A DNA stretch of 64,000 nt from Adhaeribacter arboris (GTDB taxonomy: Bacteria; Bacteroidota; Bacteroidia; Cytophagales; Hymenobacteraceae). The notes under the pieces were generated by a model. That model was not told the origin of the DNA. It made no database searches and saw only the letters and a program-made list of their open reading frames with translations. Both the position numbers and the translations under genes were made by a program. Numbering within the stretch: position 1 is the stretch's first letter; every line of letters begins with the position of its first letter. The stretch lies in the NCBI RefSeq assembly GCF_003023845.1, contig NZ_PYFT01000001.1:1426001-1490000 (forward strand), in the 5' to 3' direction. This document shows positions 6,995 to 17,907 of this stretch, one piece after another.

Positions 6995-9900
6995 ATGAGT
7001 AACTCCGAAGATAAAAATGCAAAGGATATTTTACCGGCAGACGCAAACGGTAAAATGCAGGATAAAAACCCGTATGTAATTGGCATTGGGGCCTCGGCCG
7101 GGGGATTGCAAGCCTTGCAAACTTTATTTGAGCATATTCCGCCGGATAGTGTATCGTACGTAGTGGTGCAGCATTTATTACCCGATCACCGCAGCATTTT
7201 AACCGAAATTCTCGCCCGGGAATCGGTATTAAAAATTCAGGATGCCGAGAATGGCATGCCTGTACAAGAGAACCAGGTATACATTATGCCCCCGGATAAG
7301 AAAATTACTATCCGGAACAATGTATTATACTTAAGTGAGCGGCCGGATAACACCGCTAATTACGGGTCTATAAACACTTTTTTTAAATCATTAGCCGCCG
7401 ATAAGGGAAACAAAGCCATTGGCATTGTATTATCGGGCACCGGTACCGATGGTACCGAAGGCATTGCCGCCATAAAAAAAGCCGGGGGTTTGGTGCTGGT
7501 GCAAGACCCGGAAACGGCTAAGTTCGATGGCATGCCCCGCAGTGCCATTCAATCCGGACACGTAGACTATATCTTGCCCCCCGAATTAATGCCCGACGAA
7601 ATTTTTAATTTCGTAAAAGTAGCGCCCCTTACCCAGGAAATAACCGAAATTGTTAATACCCAGCAGGAAGATACCTTAAACCACATTCTGAATATTGTCC
7701 ACGACCGTACCGGCTTAGATTTTGTCAATTACAAACGCCCTACCATTATCCGGCGGTTATCGCGCCGCATGGCCGTTACCCACATTAATAATCTTGTTGA
7801 TTATTTAGACTATTTACAGTTGCACCCCGAAGAAGTAGAAACCATCAGTAAAGAATTTTTAATTGGGGTAACTAAATTTTTTCGCGACGAAGAAGCTTTT
7901 GAGGTAATTAAACGCAAGGTAATTCCCACCCTGGTGGAAGAAAAAAACACCACCGAACAACTCCGGATTTGGGTGGCCGGCTGTTCTACCGGCGAAGAAG
8001 CTTATTCCCTGGCCATATTGGTGCGCGAATACCTGGAGAAAATACAAAAAGAATTAGAGGTTAAAATTTTTGCTTCGGATATAGACCGCGAAGCTCTGGA
8101 TTTTGGCCGCAAAGGATTGTATTCGTACAGCAGCTTAAACGACATATTGGAAGAAAGGCTTTTTAAACATTTTGTAAAAGAAGAGGGCAAGTTCCGGGTA
8201 GGCCAGCAAATCCGAAAAATGGTCATTTTTGCCCCGCATAACATTGTCAGCGACCCTCCTTTTAGCCGGGTAGATTTGGTGAGTTGCCGCAACATGCTCA
8301 TTTACCTTAACCCGCTGCTACAGAAAAAAATCATCACCAAGTTTCATTATGCCTTGCAAGAAGGCGGCTACCTGTTTCTGGGTTCCAGCGAAAGTGTGGG
8401 CACGATGAAAAACTTTGTGGAAGTAAACAAAAAATGGAAAATATTTCGCAACGTAGAAAAATCGCGTTCTCCGGGCCTCGAAAATTTTTCTTCGAACCTA
8501 AGCCGGACGGATTACCAGGTGGCAGTTCCAAAATCTACTCGCGACTTAGGTCCTAAACTCGCCTTTAATCACCACCTAGCCGAAGCCTTGAATGAAACCG
8601 TTTTAGAAGAATTTGGGTATGCGGCCGTTTACGTCGATTTAAATTTTGAGGTGATGCACGGTGCCGGCGATTATAACAAATACCTAACCCTACCTGATAA
8701 AGCCCTTACCCTGAACCTGCTTAAAATGGTTCCGCCGGATTTAGCGTTAAGTTTAGGTACGCTGCTGCGCCAAGCTTTGCGCGAAAAAGAAAAAATAAAT
8801 ATCAACAAGGTACCCGTTCGCGATAAAGAAATACTACGGCACATTAACCTGGTAATTAAACCGTACCTGGAAGATAAAAAATTATTGCAAAAGTTTATAT
8901 TAGTATTATTCTCCGAAGAAAAACCGGTTCCTTTAGTTATTGAAAACCCGGAAAAGTATTGGTACGAGCACCAAAACGAAGGCCGCTTAACCGAATTGGA
9001 AATGGAGCTGCAGCACACCAAAGACGATTTACAGGCGGTAGTAGAAGAACTCGAAACATCCAACGAAGAGCTGCAAAGCACCAACGAAGAGCTCCTCTCC
9101 TCTAACGAAGAATTGCAAAGTACCAACGAAGAACTGCAATCGTTAAACGAAGAATTGCACACGATTAACGCCGAGCATCAGTATAAAATTAAAATATTGA
9201 TGGAGCTCGACGATGATTTAAACAATTACTTCCGGAGTACGAACATCAGCCAGATTTTTGTGGACCGCAAGCTCGAAATCCGGAAATATACCCCGGCGGC
9301 CACCGCCCAGATTAACCTTATTGAAAGCGACATTGGCCGTTCTATTTACCAGATATCCAACAATTTAAAATACAGTCATTTAATTGAAGATATCCGGCAA
9401 GCCATTTCTAACTTTAAAACCACTGAAAAAGAAGTTCAGGATAAGGATAACGTTTGGTATCAGATGCGGGTGCAGCCTTATATTACCCAGGATGGTAAAA
9501 TAGACGGCGCCATTATTATTTTCATGAATATTCATGAAATAAAAACTTTGCATTTGCTGCAAGAGGGCATTCTGAATAGTTCGGTAAATTTTATTCAGGC
9601 GTTAAAAGCTGTTAGAAATAAATCTAACCGGATCGTAGACTTTGAATGGACTTTGATTAATGAACCCGCTCAGCAATTCTTAAATCGCTCCGAAGCCAAT
9701 TTAATTGGCCACCGGTACCGGCAGGAATTTCCAAATTTAATGCCGCTTGATTTGTTCACGCAACTGGTGCAAGTAGTAGAAACCGGACAATTGCTGGAGA
9801 CCGAAGTAGAGCTGGCCCACGACGATAGATGGTATTGGTTTTATATAATAGCCGTAAAATTAGACGATGGGCTGGTATTAACCTTAAACGACATTACCGA

Positions 9901-11035
9901 ACGGAAACAAGCCGAAGCACAGATTGACCGCCAAGCCGAAGAAATTCGGGAAAATGCCGAAAAATTCCGGCTCCTCTCCGAAGCTATACCGCAACTTATC
10001 TGGCTCAGCCGGCCGGATGGTTCTACGGTTTGGTTTAATCAAAACTGGTTAAATTTTACGGGTCTTTCCATGAAGGAATCAAGCGATTGGGGCTGGACCC
10101 AGGCCATTCACCCGGAACAAGCCGCTGACGTGCAGGCAGCGTATTTGGCGGCGGTTCGCTCGGGCCAGGTTTTTGAAAAAGAAGTACTTATCCGGCGGCA
10201 CGACGGAGCTTTCCGGTGGCATATCAACAATGCCGTTCCCATCCGTAACCCCGACGGCGAAGTTACTTCTTGGGTAGGCACCGCCACAAATATTCACGAG
10301 CAAAAAGAATTTATCCGGGAATTAGAAGAAAACCGGCATTTTATCCGGCAAGTGGCCGAAACTTCGCCCGATTTTATTTACGTGTTCGACCTGGTCGAGC
10401 AGAAAAACGTGTATTTAAACCAAAACCTCGCCGAAGCGCTGGGTTATACCCTGGACCAGGTTCTGGCCAGCAAAGAATTTGTTTTATTTAAATTTGTTCA
10501 CCCGGAAGATAAACCCCAGTTAGAAGAATTTTTATCTGGTTTTTCGGATGTAGCAACCGGAGAAATCCGGGAACTTTTGTACCGCGTTTTCGATGCGCAG
10601 GGCAAGATCCGGTGGTTCCGCGATCGTTCCACTATTTTTAAACGCGACGAAAGCGGCCACACGAACCAAATTGTGGGTATTGCCCAGGATGTTACCGCCT
10701 ACGTTACCGCCCAACAAACCTTAAAACGCGAAAAAGAATTTTCCGAAAACCTGCTCGATAACAGCATCGATGGTATTGTGGCCTTTGATAAAGATGCCTG
10801 CATTACCGCCTGGAACACCATGATGGAAGTGTATAATGGCATTTTAAAAGAAGAAGTACTGGGTAAAAATATATTTGATTTATTTCCGGAATACCATACC
10901 AACGAGGAAGGAAAAGCCGTGCATCAGGCGCTCCAAGGACAGAAAACGGTATTACACGATCATTCGTACGGTTTACGCGATGGCGCTATTATGAAACCAG
11001 TACGATTCCCCTTCAGAATGAAGCTGGTGAGGTAA
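6995..11035 (+). CDS. CheB-CheR-PAS sensor protein, N-terminal 1346 residues of a frameshifted kinase
   Basis: Domains in order: CheB esterase (about 27-215; [24 protein letters not shown]); CheR N-terminal and methyltransferase domains (about 230-480; [10 protein letters not shown] for [12 protein letters not shown]); a coiled coil of 'LQSTNEEL'-type repeats (about 680-750); then five PAS/PAC modules to the end. The last PAS is cut: the final residues after HSYGLRDG are out of frame. In the next frame the expected text ([19 protein letters not shown]) runs straight into the kinase at 11044. One extra base near 10981-10984 would restore a single 1584-residue protein. This architecture is known for large hybrid chemosensory-like kinases in Bacteroidota; ligand unknown. 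Confidence 0.85.
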   Translation: MSNSEDKNAKDILPADANGKMQDKNPYVIGIGASAGGLQALQTLFEHIPPDSVSYVVVQHLLPDHRSILTEILARESVLKIQDAENGMPVQENQVYIMPPDKKITIRNNVLYLSERPDNTANYGSINTFFKSLAADKGNKAIGIVLSGTGTDGTEGIAAIKKAGGLVLVQDPETAKFDGMPRSAIQSGHVDYILPPELMPDEIFNFVKVAPLTQEITEIVNTQQEDTLNHILNIVHDRTGLDFVNYKRPTIIRRLSRRMAVTHINNLVDYLDYLQLHPEEVETISKEFLIGVTKFFRDEEAFEVIKRKVIPTLVEEKNTTEQLRIWVAGCSTGEEAYSLAILVREYLEKIQKELEVKIFASDIDREALDFGRKGLYSYSSLNDILEERLFKHFVKEEGKFRVGQQIRKMVIFAPHNIVSDPPFSRVDLVSCRNMLIYLNPLLQKKIITKFHYALQEGGYLFLGSSESVGTMKNFVEVNKKWKIFRNVEKSRSPGLENFSSNLSRTDYQVAVPKSTRDLGPKLAFNHHLAEALNETVLEEFGYAAVYVDLNFEVMHGAGDYNKYLTLPDKALTLNLLKMVPPDLALSLGTLLRQALREKEKININKVPVRDKEILRHINLVIKPYLEDKKLLQKFILVLFSEEKPVPLVIENPEKYWYEHQNEGRLTELEMELQHTKDDLQAVVEELETSNEELQSTNEELLSSNEELQSTNEELQSLNEELHTINAEHQYKIKILMELDDDLNNYFRSTNISQIFVDRKLEIRKYTPAATAQINLIESDIGRSIYQISNNLKYSHLIEDIRQAISNFKTTEKEVQDKDNVWYQMRVQPYITQDGKIDGAIIIFMNIHEIKTLHLLQEGILNSSVNFIQALKAVRNKSNRIVDFEWTLINEPAQQFLNRSEANLIGHRYRQEFPNLMPLDLFTQLVQVVETGQLLETEVELAHDDRWYWFYIIAVKLDDGLVLTLNDITERKQAEAQIDRQAEEIRENAEKFRLLSEAIPQLIWLSRPDGSTVWFNQNWLNFTGLSMKESSDWGWTQAIHPEQAADVQAAYLAAVRSGQVFEKEVLIRRHDGAFRWHINNAVPIRNPDGEVTSWVGTATNIHEQKEFIRELEENRHFIRQVAETSPDFIYVFDLVEQKNVYLNQNLAEALGYTLDQVLASKEFVLFKFVHPEDKPQLEEFLSGFSDVATGEIRELLYRVFDAQGKIRWFRDRSTIFKRDESGHTNQIVGIAQDVTAYVTAQQTLKREKEFSENLLDNSIDGIVAFDKDACITAWNTMMEVYNGILKEEVLGKNIFDLFPEYHTNEEGKAVHQALQGQKTVLHDHSYGLRDGAIMKPVRFPFRMKLVR

Positions 11036-11043
11036 TTGGCGGC

Positions 11044-11748
11044 TTGAGCATTGTGCATGATATTACCGAACGCAAGCGCATGGAAGATGAACGCATTAAC
11101 TCGAAATTAACGCAACAAAAAGCCATCTTAAATGCCATATTAGATACCCAGGAAGCAGAACGCAAACGCATCTCCGAAGCCTTGCACAACGGCCTGGGCC
11201 AATTGCTTTACGCCACTAAGTTACAACTCGGCGACATGCACCCGGAAAAACCGCTGGAGAAAGAACTGCAAACCAGCATTGATAACTTATTAAACGAAGC
11301 GATAAAAGAAACCCGCCAGCTTTCTTTTGAATTAATGCCTTCTATCCTGCGGGATTTTGGGCTGGAAGCCGCCATTGAAGAAATCTGTAAACGGGTATCG
11401 TCGTCTAAAATTCAGCTGCAGTGCGAAGTACTCGGTTTAAAAGACCGGCTCGATGAAATACTGGAAACGGCCATTTTCCGGATTTGCCAGGAATTGCTGA
11501 ATAACATAATCAAACATTCGCAAGCCACCGAGGCCAGCATACAGCTCTTAAATCAAAAAACGAAAATTGTGTTACGCGTAGAAGACAACGGTATTGGTTT
11601 TGACCCGGAAAAATTAGATCGCACCGGCCTGGGCCTGAGCAGTATCCGCAACCGGCTCCAACTCATCGACGGCACCCTCGACATTGAATCCGAACCCGGC
11701 CAAGGTAGTTTGTTTACGATTAAGATTAATAAGAATAAGCTGAAGTAA
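11044..11748 (+). CDS. Histidine kinase module, C-terminal part of the frameshifted CheB-CheR-PAS kinase
   Basis: The fragment starts with the end of a PAC motif (HDITERK), then a HisKA_3/LiaS-type dimerisation helix with the phospho-accepting His in ERKRISEALHNGL. A HATPase_c domain follows (N-box QELLNNIIKHS, G1 DNGIGFD, G2 GLGLSSI). The listed start is a TTG inside the conserved PAC motif, so it is not a natural start; the frame is open upstream to about 10980 and overlaps the preceding reading frame. Taken alone it could yield a kinase only by internal initiation. No response regulator is adjacent. Confidence 0.8.
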   Translation: MSIVHDITERKRMEDERINSKLTQQKAILNAILDTQEAERKRISEALHNGLGQLLYATKLQLGDMHPEKPLEKELQTSIDNLLNEAIKETRQLSFELMPSILRDFGLEAAIEEICKRVSSSKIQLQCEVLGLKDRLDEILETAIFRICQELLNNIIKHSQATEASIQLLNQKTKIVLRVEDNGIGFDPEKLDRTGLGLSSIRNRLQLIDGTLDIESEPGQGSLFTIKINKNKLK

Positions 11749-11861
11749 GGTTAAATTGAGAAGATTGTCCCCCTTGGAAGGGGGTAGTGGGATGATTTTT
11801 TATTTCACATCTTTACTTAGTTTACTCGTTGTTACACTTTTTTATTCGATTTATTCCGTTT

Positions 11862-12055
11862 TTCCGTTGAGACTGTACCAGTCTCAATAAGGCAGTGCGG
11901 ATGCGGTTCAACGGTCTGTGGTTGCCTCGTGGCCGGCGGGCCTCGTTTGACTCTCTCGGGCGGTTTAGCGAACCTTGGCTCACTGCGTTGCGCCCTGCTG
12001 CTGCGCAGCACCGGAACGCTAAAAGGCCCTCGATAGCCAAACTGGTATCAGTTGC
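11862..12055 (+). repeat. GC-rich dispersed repeat, copy B
   Basis: The copy opens with hairpin TTGAGACT-GTACC-AGTCTCAA (11867-11887). Shared blocks follow in order: CAGTGCGGATGCGGTTCAAC, GGCCGGCGGGCCTCGTTTG, GGGCGGTTTAGCGAACC, a GC-rich hairpin around GCTGCTGCGCAGC, and AAAAGGCCCTCG. It ends in GCCAAACTGGTATCAGTTGCC. An open frame on the minus strand (11822-12040) is a by-product. Confidence 0.75.
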
Positions 12056-12261
12056 CAGTAGTTGAAGCCTTTCTTATTTATGGCTTTCATATATTCATAA
12101 TTTGTATCCTAAAATCCACGACTTAATCTAAATTATTGTTTTTTACCACCCGTGCCCCTTCTAAAATAGGAGGGAAGCTTGTTTTATGAATTTTATAAGA
12201 TATTAAAATTAGAAGATACCGAGAAACTTTATCTCAATTACTAGTAATATCCGGAGTTATT

Positions 12262-12451
12262 AGCAACTGACACTAGTTTGGCTGTTGAGGGCCTTCTAAG
12301 GTTGTGGTGCTTTAGCATTCCGACGTAGGAGGAAAACAAGCTTAGACCGCCCGAGAGAGCCAAACGAGGCCTGCCGGCCATGAGGCATACAGGGTACGGT
12401 TTAAATTAGATAGCACCAATGCCTGGAGACTGGTACAGTCTCAACGGAAAA
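12262..12451 (-). repeat. GC-rich dispersed repeat, copy C (inverted relative to copy B)
   Basis: Read on the minus strand it has the same hairpin (GAGACT-GGTAC-AGTCTC at 12426-12442), the GGCCGGCAGGCCTCGTTTGG block, the GGGCGGT block and the GAAGGCCCTC block. Its central part is more diverged than in copies B, D and E. Confidence 0.7.
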
Positions 12452-12603
12452 ACGGAATAAATCGAATAAAAAAGTGTAACAACGAGTAAACTAAGTAAAG
12501 ATGTGAAATAAAAAATCATCCCCCTACCCCCTTCCCAGGAGGACAATCTTCAAAATCTATATCACCTTATCGACATTGCTCCAATTTGATTCCAAAAGAT
12601 AAA

Positions 12604-13731
12604 TTAAATCTTACTTCTAAACCCCAAAACCGTCATTAAAGCAAATAATAAAGCCACAAAAAGCAGCGCTAGTCGCAACGTCTGCCAATCCGCGAGAAAA
12701 CCAATAATGGGCGGCCCGAACAAAAAACCGGAGTACCCAACGGTGGTAACCATGGATAAACCCACTCCGGGTGGCAAACCGGGCGCATTACCGGCGGTAC
12801 TGTAAGCAATAGGAACTACCGTGGCCAAACCTAAACCCACAATAAAAAACCCGGCAATTACCAGCCAGGCAACGGGAAAAGCCAAAGACAAAGCTAAACC
12901 CAGAAAAGCGATACTCCCACTGTAAATTAACAAACGCCGGTCGCCCAACATCGCGCGGGCCCGGTCGCCCAACAAGCGGCCAATGGTCATGGCCAGCGAA
13001 AATGCGGCTAAAGCCATAGGGGCTAAGGCTTGGGAAGAACGGGCAATATTTTCCATGTAGTTCGAGCTCCAGTCCGACATGGCCCCTTCCCCGGTCATGC
13101 CGCAAAAAGCAATAATACCAATGTTTAGAATAGCTTTGGTTGGTAAGCGAAACCCACTCCCTTCTTCTCCGGCCTGCGCCTGCGGCGTATCCCGAATTAA
13201 ATGCTGAGAAGCCCAGCCAACGAGTAAAAGACTAATCAGTACTACGCTTAAAAAATGCGCGAACAAGCCCACACTGAACTTGGCGAACAAAGCCCCGCAG
13301 CCGGCCCCTATCATCATACCCACGCTAAACAAAGCATGAAACGACGACATAATGGGCTTTTGGTATTTTTGCTCCACCAACACCGCCTGCGCATTCATCG
13401 AAACATCCAGCAAACCCGCCGACACGCCCAGAAAATAAAATAAAATTCTTACCTGCCACACTTCCGGCAGCAAAGGAATAGGCGGCACCAACACACAAAA
13501 AATAATGGCTCCGAGTAAGGTAATAAAACGGCTGCTTTTTTTATGAATTAACCAACCGGTAAAGGGCATAGAACTAATAGCTCCCACCGAGACGAAGAGC
13601 AATACCAGCCCCAAAGATTTATTATTTAATTGGTAGAGTTCCTGAATACGCGGTAAACGGGCAATCCAATTCGCGTAAATAAAGCCGTTTATCAGAAAAA
13701 TAATATTAACGGCCAGCCGATCTAATTTCAT
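12604..13731 (-). CDS. Major facilitator superfamily permease (YbjJ-like)
   Basis: A 375-residue, roughly 12-helix inner-membrane transporter. The helix-1 motif NGFIYANWIARLP and the loop after helix 2 (GWLIHKKSSR) match the MFS permease at 1362-2627, making them paralogues. The 'FHALFSVGMMIGAG' segment in helix 5 is also shared (FHGLWSTGGIVGVG in the other). Substrate is unknown; YbjJ relatives are often listed as sugar or drug transporters without proof. Only 14 bases separate it from thyA on the same strand, so the two are probably co-transcribed with thyA first. Confidence 0.85.
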   Translation of the reverse strand: MKLDRLAVNIIFLINGFIYANWIARLPRIQELYQLNNKSLGLVLLFVSVGAISSMPFTGWLIHKKSSRFITLLGAIIFCVLVPPIPLLPEVWQVRILFYFLGVSAGLLDVSMNAQAVLVEQKYQKPIMSSFHALFSVGMMIGAGCGALFAKFSVGLFAHFLSVVLISLLLVGWASQHLIRDTPQAQAGEEGSGFRLPTKAILNIGIIAFCGMTGEGAMSDWSSNYMENIARSSQALAPMALAAFSLAMTIGRLLGDRARAMLGDRRLLIYSGSIAFLGLALSLAFPVAWLVIAGFFIVGLGLATVVPIAYSTAGNAPGLPPGVGLSMVTTVGYSGFLFGPPIIGFLADWQTLRLALLFVALLFALMTVLGFRSKI

Positions 13732-13745
13732 ACTTTACCGGCGGC

Positions 13746-14540
13746 TTATACGGCTACCGGCGCTTTTATAGCCGGATGCGGATTATAATTTTCGAGTTTA
13801 AAATCATCGTAAGTAAAATCGAAGATAGAAGTAACCGCCGGATTTATAAGCATTTGCGGCAAAGAGCGGGGCTCGCGGCTGAGTTGCAGTTGGGCTTGTT
13901 CTAAATGGTTGAGGTACAAATGCGTATCGCCCCCGGTCCAGATAAATTCACCGGCTTGCAATCCGCATACCTGGGCCACCAGTAAAGTAAGCAAAGCGTA
14001 AGAAGCAATGTTAAACGGAACGCCTAAAAACACGTCGGCGCTGCGCTGGTACAATTGGCAGGATAATTTACCCTCGGCCACGTAAAACTGGAAGAACGCG
14101 TGGCAAGGCGGCAGTTTCATTTTATTGATTTCCGCTACGTTCCAGGCGCTCACTATCAACCGGCGCGAATCCGGGTTAACTTTAATCTGGTTAATTACTT
14201 GCGTAATTTGGTCGATGTGGCCGCCGTCGGGCGTAGGCCAGCACCGCCACTGCGAACCGTACACCGGACCTAAATTACCGTTTTCATCGGCCCATTCATC
14301 CCAAATGGATACGCCATTATCTTTTAAGTATTTTATATTAGTCTCCCCTTTTAAAAACCACAACAGCTCGTGAATAATCGATTTTAAATGCACTTTTTTG
14401 GTAGTTACCAACGGAAAGCCTTCCGCCAGATCAAAGCGCATCTGATAACCAAAAACGCTAAGAGTACCCGTGCCGGTCCGGTCGTCTTTCCGGGTTCCTT
14501 TTTGTATTATATGATCAATCAGGTCAAGATATTGCCGCAT
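13746..14540 (-). CDS. thyA: Thymidylate synthase
   Basis: Converts dUMP to dTMP using methylene-tetrahydrofolate. The 264-residue length equals the E. coli enzyme. Catalytic Cys146 sits in [10 protein letters not shown], and the dUMP-binding arginines are in [11 protein letters not shown] and [13 protein letters not shown]. The N-terminal 'DRTGTGT' folate/phosphate loop and the closing 'IKAPVAV' are typical. It is followed at 14 bases by the MFS gene. A folate reductase gene is not next to it. Confidence 0.97.
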   Translation of the reverse strand: MRQYLDLIDHIIQKGTRKDDRTGTGTLSVFGYQMRFDLAEGFPLVTTKKVHLKSIIHELLWFLKGETNIKYLKDNGVSIWDEWADENGNLGPVYGSQWRCWPTPDGGHIDQITQVINQIKVNPDSRRLIVSAWNVAEINKMKLPPCHAFFQFYVAEGKLSCQLYQRSADVFLGVPFNIASYALLTLLVAQVCGLQAGEFIWTGGDTHLYLNHLEQAQLQLSREPRSLPQMLINPAVTSIFDFTYDDFKLENYNPHPAIKAPVAV

Positions 14541-14676
14541 AGTTTTCTTTCTGGTAATTAAAATTTGGAATTAATTAAAAAATAAATAATCTCTTCGCCT
14601 CTCCATAACCCGGTTTCTCTTTTATTGTTTACCGACTAATTAATAGAAAACGATGACTGCTTAAAGCCAAAAATAA

Positions 14677-14704
14677 AAAAGTCTGCCGATAGTAGCAGAC
14701 TTTT
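14677..14704 (-). terminator. Intrinsic terminator for the small secreted protein gene
   Basis: AAAAGTCTGC (14677-14686), an 8-base loop and GCAGACTTTT (14695-14704) form a 10-bp stem with A/T tails. It lies 22 bases beyond the stop of the minus-strand gene at 14727. Confidence 0.75.
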
Positions 14705-14726
14705 ACCAAGCATATATTTTTAAATC

Positions 14727-14987
14727 TTAATTCAGCAGCGACACCTTAGGACAGGTCATGGTTTTGGCTACCATTACCCGGGCATTGACACCCGGACAAG
14801 CTTTTACTCTAACCGTACAAGTAGCCGCCGGAGTAACTTTAGTTAATTTTTTAGCGGTAATAATTTTAGTGGTTTTAACCTTAGCCGGTAAATCGGCAAA
14901 CGAGATGGTATTTACCAGGATAGTGCCTTCTGAGGCAACATTGCCCGCATAAGCCAGAAAAGAAAGCAACAGGGCAAATTTTTTCAT
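14727..14987 (-). CDS. Small secreted protein of unknown function
   Basis: An 86-residue product with a clear signal peptide (MKKFALLLSFLAYAGNVAS, cleavage near residue 19). A short threonine/lysine/valine-rich mature part follows, with three cysteines (CTVRVKACPG and MTCPK). It has its own downstream terminator. No domain was recognised. The composition is plausible for a small periplasmic or surface protein; it could be genus-restricted. Confidence 0.6.
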   Translation of the reverse strand: MKKFALLLSFLAYAGNVASEGTILVNTISFADLPAKVKTTKIITAKKLTKVTPAATCTVRVKACPGVNARVMVAKTMTCPKVSLLN

Positions 14988-15094
14988 GATAAAAACCGTT
15001 TATAGTCAAACAATGAGGGTTATAATCGGGTTAATTACCTTAAATAAGGTTACTTATCTTTTTTGAAACGCCGCGTAGCGCGTAATATTTTAAA

Positions 15095-17389
15095 ATGTTC
15101 TATAAAAAACTTAGTTATTGCGTACTCCTCTTTATATTTCTATTTACCTGCCTCAGTTTATTTTCTATTTCCCGGCTTCGGTTTGATTACAACTTCGATC
15201 ATTTCTTCCCGAAACACGATCCGGAGCTGAGTTTTTACTTGAAGTACCGCGAAAAATTTGGCAACGACAACGATTACCTGTTACTGGCTTTATCGCACCC
15301 CAAGAGCATATTCGACCCGGTTTTCTTAAAAAAAGTAGATTCGGTAACGCAAATAATTTCCCGGCTTCGCCACGTAGAACGGGTGCAGTCCCCTACTACC
15401 CTCAGCAGCCCGATAATTGAAGCCTTTGGGGTGTTTGAAGTACCGTATCTGCACGTAAACGAGCCGGAGCGTTACCAACAGGATAGCTCTACTATTTACC
15501 AATCACCCGGCCTGGTGGGCACCTTTTTTTCGGCGGATGCCCGTTCTGTAGCCCTCGTTATTCAGACTTCGCCGAACCTAACCAAATTACCCAGCGATAC
15601 GCTGCTTATCAACCTAAAAGGAAAGCTGCACCTAGTAGGTTTGAACGATTATCATATTGCCGGCAAAGCCGTGGCCCAGTCTATTTTTGTGGACCGCATG
15701 CAATACGAACTGGCTTTATTTATGTCCATTTCCATCGTGATGGTTATTATTTTCCTTTACTTTACCTTCCGGACCTGGTGGGGCGTGGTAATGCCTTTAA
15801 TGGTAGTATTAATTTCTATTTGCTGGTCGATGGGTTTAATGGGGCTTACCGGAACCAACATCGATGTTATGACCATGCTTTTACCCACCATTATGTTTGT
15901 GGTCGGCATGTCGGATTCGGTGCATATTTTAACCCAGTACGTTACCGAAGTGGCCGAAGGCAAACCTAAAACCCAGGCTATTATTACTACCCTTAAAGAC
16001 GTAGGCTTAGCTACTTTTATTACCGCCATTACCACCGCCATTGGTTTTTTAACTTTATTAACCGCCGATATCGGACCCATCCGCAACTTTGGGGTGTACA
16101 CGGGTATTGCCGTAGTAGTAGCCTACCTTTTATCCATGACCATGCTGCCGGCCATGATGCTGCTGATGCCTTTGCCCCCGCGCACCGCCCCTAAGAAAGA
16201 AGCTTTTACCTGGCCCATGCTGCTGCGCCGCCTGCTTTTATTTGTATTTAAATACCGCACCCGCATTCTGGTAGCTACTACGGGTATTATTCTGGCTTCT
16301 ATTTATTGCATTAGTCTTATCCGGATGGATACCACTTTACTGGATGATTTATCGGACAACGATCCCGTGAAGCTGGATTTTAAATATTTCGAGCAAAATT
16401 TTGCGGGAGTTCGCCCCTTTGAATTGTATTTAAAAGCCGCTCCCGGTCACACGCTCTACGATTTGCCGGTACTGCGCGAAGTAGAAGAAATAGAACATTA
16501 CCTGACTACCCAATACGGATTAAAATTTATTATCTCCCCGCTAACTGTCGTTAAAACCTTAAACCGGGCCATTAATGGTGGTTCCGCAGAAAGTTTCCAG
16601 CTTCCCCAAACCGAGGCGCAATGGCGAAAAGTACAAGCAAAATTAAAATTATTCCGGAAGCGACCCGAACTAAACTCCTTGGTAAGCGCTAACCAAACCG
16701 AGGGACGATTAAGTGGTAAAATGGGCGATATTGGCAGCGCCCGGGCTACCCAACTAACTGATCAATTCCGGGAATTTATGCGAAAGCAAACAAATTCTAC
16801 CTTGTTACTAACTCACGTAACCGGCAGTTCCTTGCTCTTAGATAAAAACAACGACACTCTCACCCGCGATTTAATGGAAGGTTTGCTGCTGGATATTCTA
16901 TTTATTGGGGCAATTGTGGGATTAATGTTCCGGTCTTTTAAAATGATTGTGATTACCCTATTGCCGAACATTCTCCCGATAGTTCTTATCGGGGCATTTA
17001 TGGGAATAACAGCTATTAACCTCAAAGTATCTACCTCCATCATTTTTACCATTGCCCTGGGAATTGCCATCGACGATACCATCCATTTTATCAGTAAATT
17101 AAAATTAGAACTAATGAGTGGCAAACCCTTGTATTACGCCGTTAAACGCACTTATTTAACCACCGGTAAAGCCGTAATTATTACCAGTTGTATTTTAATG
17201 GCCGGATTCTGCACGCTCATATTTTCTACTTTCGAAGGTACTTTTTACGTTGGCCTGCTCATTAGCTTAACCTTACTGTTTGCCGTTTTATCCGACTTAT
17301 TGCTGCTACCCATTTTAGTCGTCTACTTTTTCCGACCAAAAAATAAGGTTCCCAGCAAACAACCGCAAAAGCAAATTCAGGTTCAGTAA
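15095..17389 (+). CDS. MMPL/RND-family exporter with sterol-sensing-like domain
   Basis: A 764-residue inner-membrane protein with the RND duplication: TM1, a large periplasmic loop, then TM2-6 (about residues 205-355). This is repeated by a TM near 390, a second loop and a TM block from about 610. Motifs are GMSDSVHILTQY after TM4 of the first half and GIAIDDTIHFISK in the second half, the proton-relay region of MMPL proteins. It resembles the hopanoid/lipid exporters (HpnN-like) and 'predicted RND superfamily exporter' proteins. No membrane-fusion or outer-membrane partner is adjacent. Cargo unknown, perhaps lipid. Confidence 0.85.
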   Translation: MFYKKLSYCVLLFIFLFTCLSLFSISRLRFDYNFDHFFPKHDPELSFYLKYREKFGNDNDYLLLALSHPKSIFDPVFLKKVDSVTQIISRLRHVERVQSPTTLSSPIIEAFGVFEVPYLHVNEPERYQQDSSTIYQSPGLVGTFFSADARSVALVIQTSPNLTKLPSDTLLINLKGKLHLVGLNDYHIAGKAVAQSIFVDRMQYELALFMSISIVMVIIFLYFTFRTWWGVVMPLMVVLISICWSMGLMGLTGTNIDVMTMLLPTIMFVVGMSDSVHILTQYVTEVAEGKPKTQAIITTLKDVGLATFITAITTAIGFLTLLTADIGPIRNFGVYTGIAVVVAYLLSMTMLPAMMLLMPLPPRTAPKKEAFTWPMLLRRLLLFVFKYRTRILVATTGIILASIYCISLIRMDTTLLDDLSDNDPVKLDFKYFEQNFAGVRPFELYLKAAPGHTLYDLPVLREVEEIEHYLTTQYGLKFIISPLTVVKTLNRAINGGSAESFQLPQTEAQWRKVQAKLKLFRKRPELNSLVSANQTEGRLSGKMGDIGSARATQLTDQFREFMRKQTNSTLLLTHVTGSSLLLDKNNDTLTRDLMEGLLLDILFIGAIVGLMFRSFKMIVITLLPNILPIVLIGAFMGITAINLKVSTSIIFTIALGIAIDDTIHFISKLKLELMSGKPLYYAVKRTYLTTGKAVIITSCILMAGFCTLIFSTFEGTFYVGLLISLTLLFAVLSDLLLLPILVVYFFRPKNKVPSKQPQKQIQVQ

Positions 17390-17907
17390 ATAGATAAATA
17401 TCCAGAAGTGGTATTTGCAATTTTTACTACCTCCGAAATTGTAGACCCAAGCAGCAAAGAATAAACGACACCCGTTTGGCTGTGGAGGGCCTTTTAGCGT
17501 TCCGGTGCTGCGCGGCAGCAGGGCGCAACACAGTGAGCCAAGGTTCGCTAAACCGCCCGAGAGCGCCAAACGAGGCCCGCCGGCCCCGAGTCAAACAAGG
17601 ATCGTTGAAGCCCGTCAGTACCGTAATATGGAGACTGGTACAGTCTCAACGGAATAATTTAATAACCTTCACCTACGCTTTCGTTTTATAAATAAGTATA
17701 AATTTTAGCCTATTCTTCGATCAGAATTATCATAAAGAAAAGAATTTATAGATAAGTGAAGAAGGTTACGCTTAAAAGCCACAGTCAATTTCTAAAGTTA
17801 ACTTGCTTTCATAATTATTTTTATAGTGAGAGTATTCAAATGCAGGACTTGAAAAATCCCTATCTTTCCAATCTTAAATATTGGTTTAATTTATTGTTAC
17901 AATACCC
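17390..17907. other. Gene-free stretch holding repeat copy D
   Basis: Beyond the repeat at 17448-17655 the region is AT-rich with no recognisable gene or RNA. The open frame at 17476-17691 is read through the repeat and matches the spurious frame of copy B on the opposite strand. Confidence 0.55.
17448..17655 (-). repeat. GC-rich dispersed repeat, copy D
   Basis: On the minus strand it begins with hairpin GAGACT-GGTAC-AGTCTC (17631-17647, flanked by CAACGGAA) and passes through the GGCCGGCGGGCCTCGTTTGG and GGTTTAGCGAACCTTGGCTC blocks. It ends in CCACAGCCAAACGGGTGTCG and TTTATTCTT, the same end as copy E. Confidence 0.75.

Larger units (their letters stand above)
11761..12550. repeat. 790-bp palindromic unit with 125-bp inverted arms
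   Basis: Bases 11761-11885 and the reverse complement of 12426-12550 agree with only a few mismatches; the outer end reads AAGATTGTCC on both sides. Inside the arms lie two head-to-head copies of the GC-rich repeat (11862-12055 and 12262-12451), leaving about 205 bases of unrelated AT-rich sequence in the middle. There is no transposase and no plausible gene. It fills the gap between two convergent genes. Confidence 0.8.

Noticed and set aside
8671-9162. 163-codon minus-strand frame rich in Ser and Cys
   Set aside because: It is the antisense shadow of the NEEL-repeat coiled coil of the CheB-CheR kinase.
11822-12040. 72-codon minus-strand frame
   Set aside because: It lies inside repeat copy B, and the similar plus-strand frame at 17476-17691 lies in the inverted copy D, so shared text comes from the repeat.
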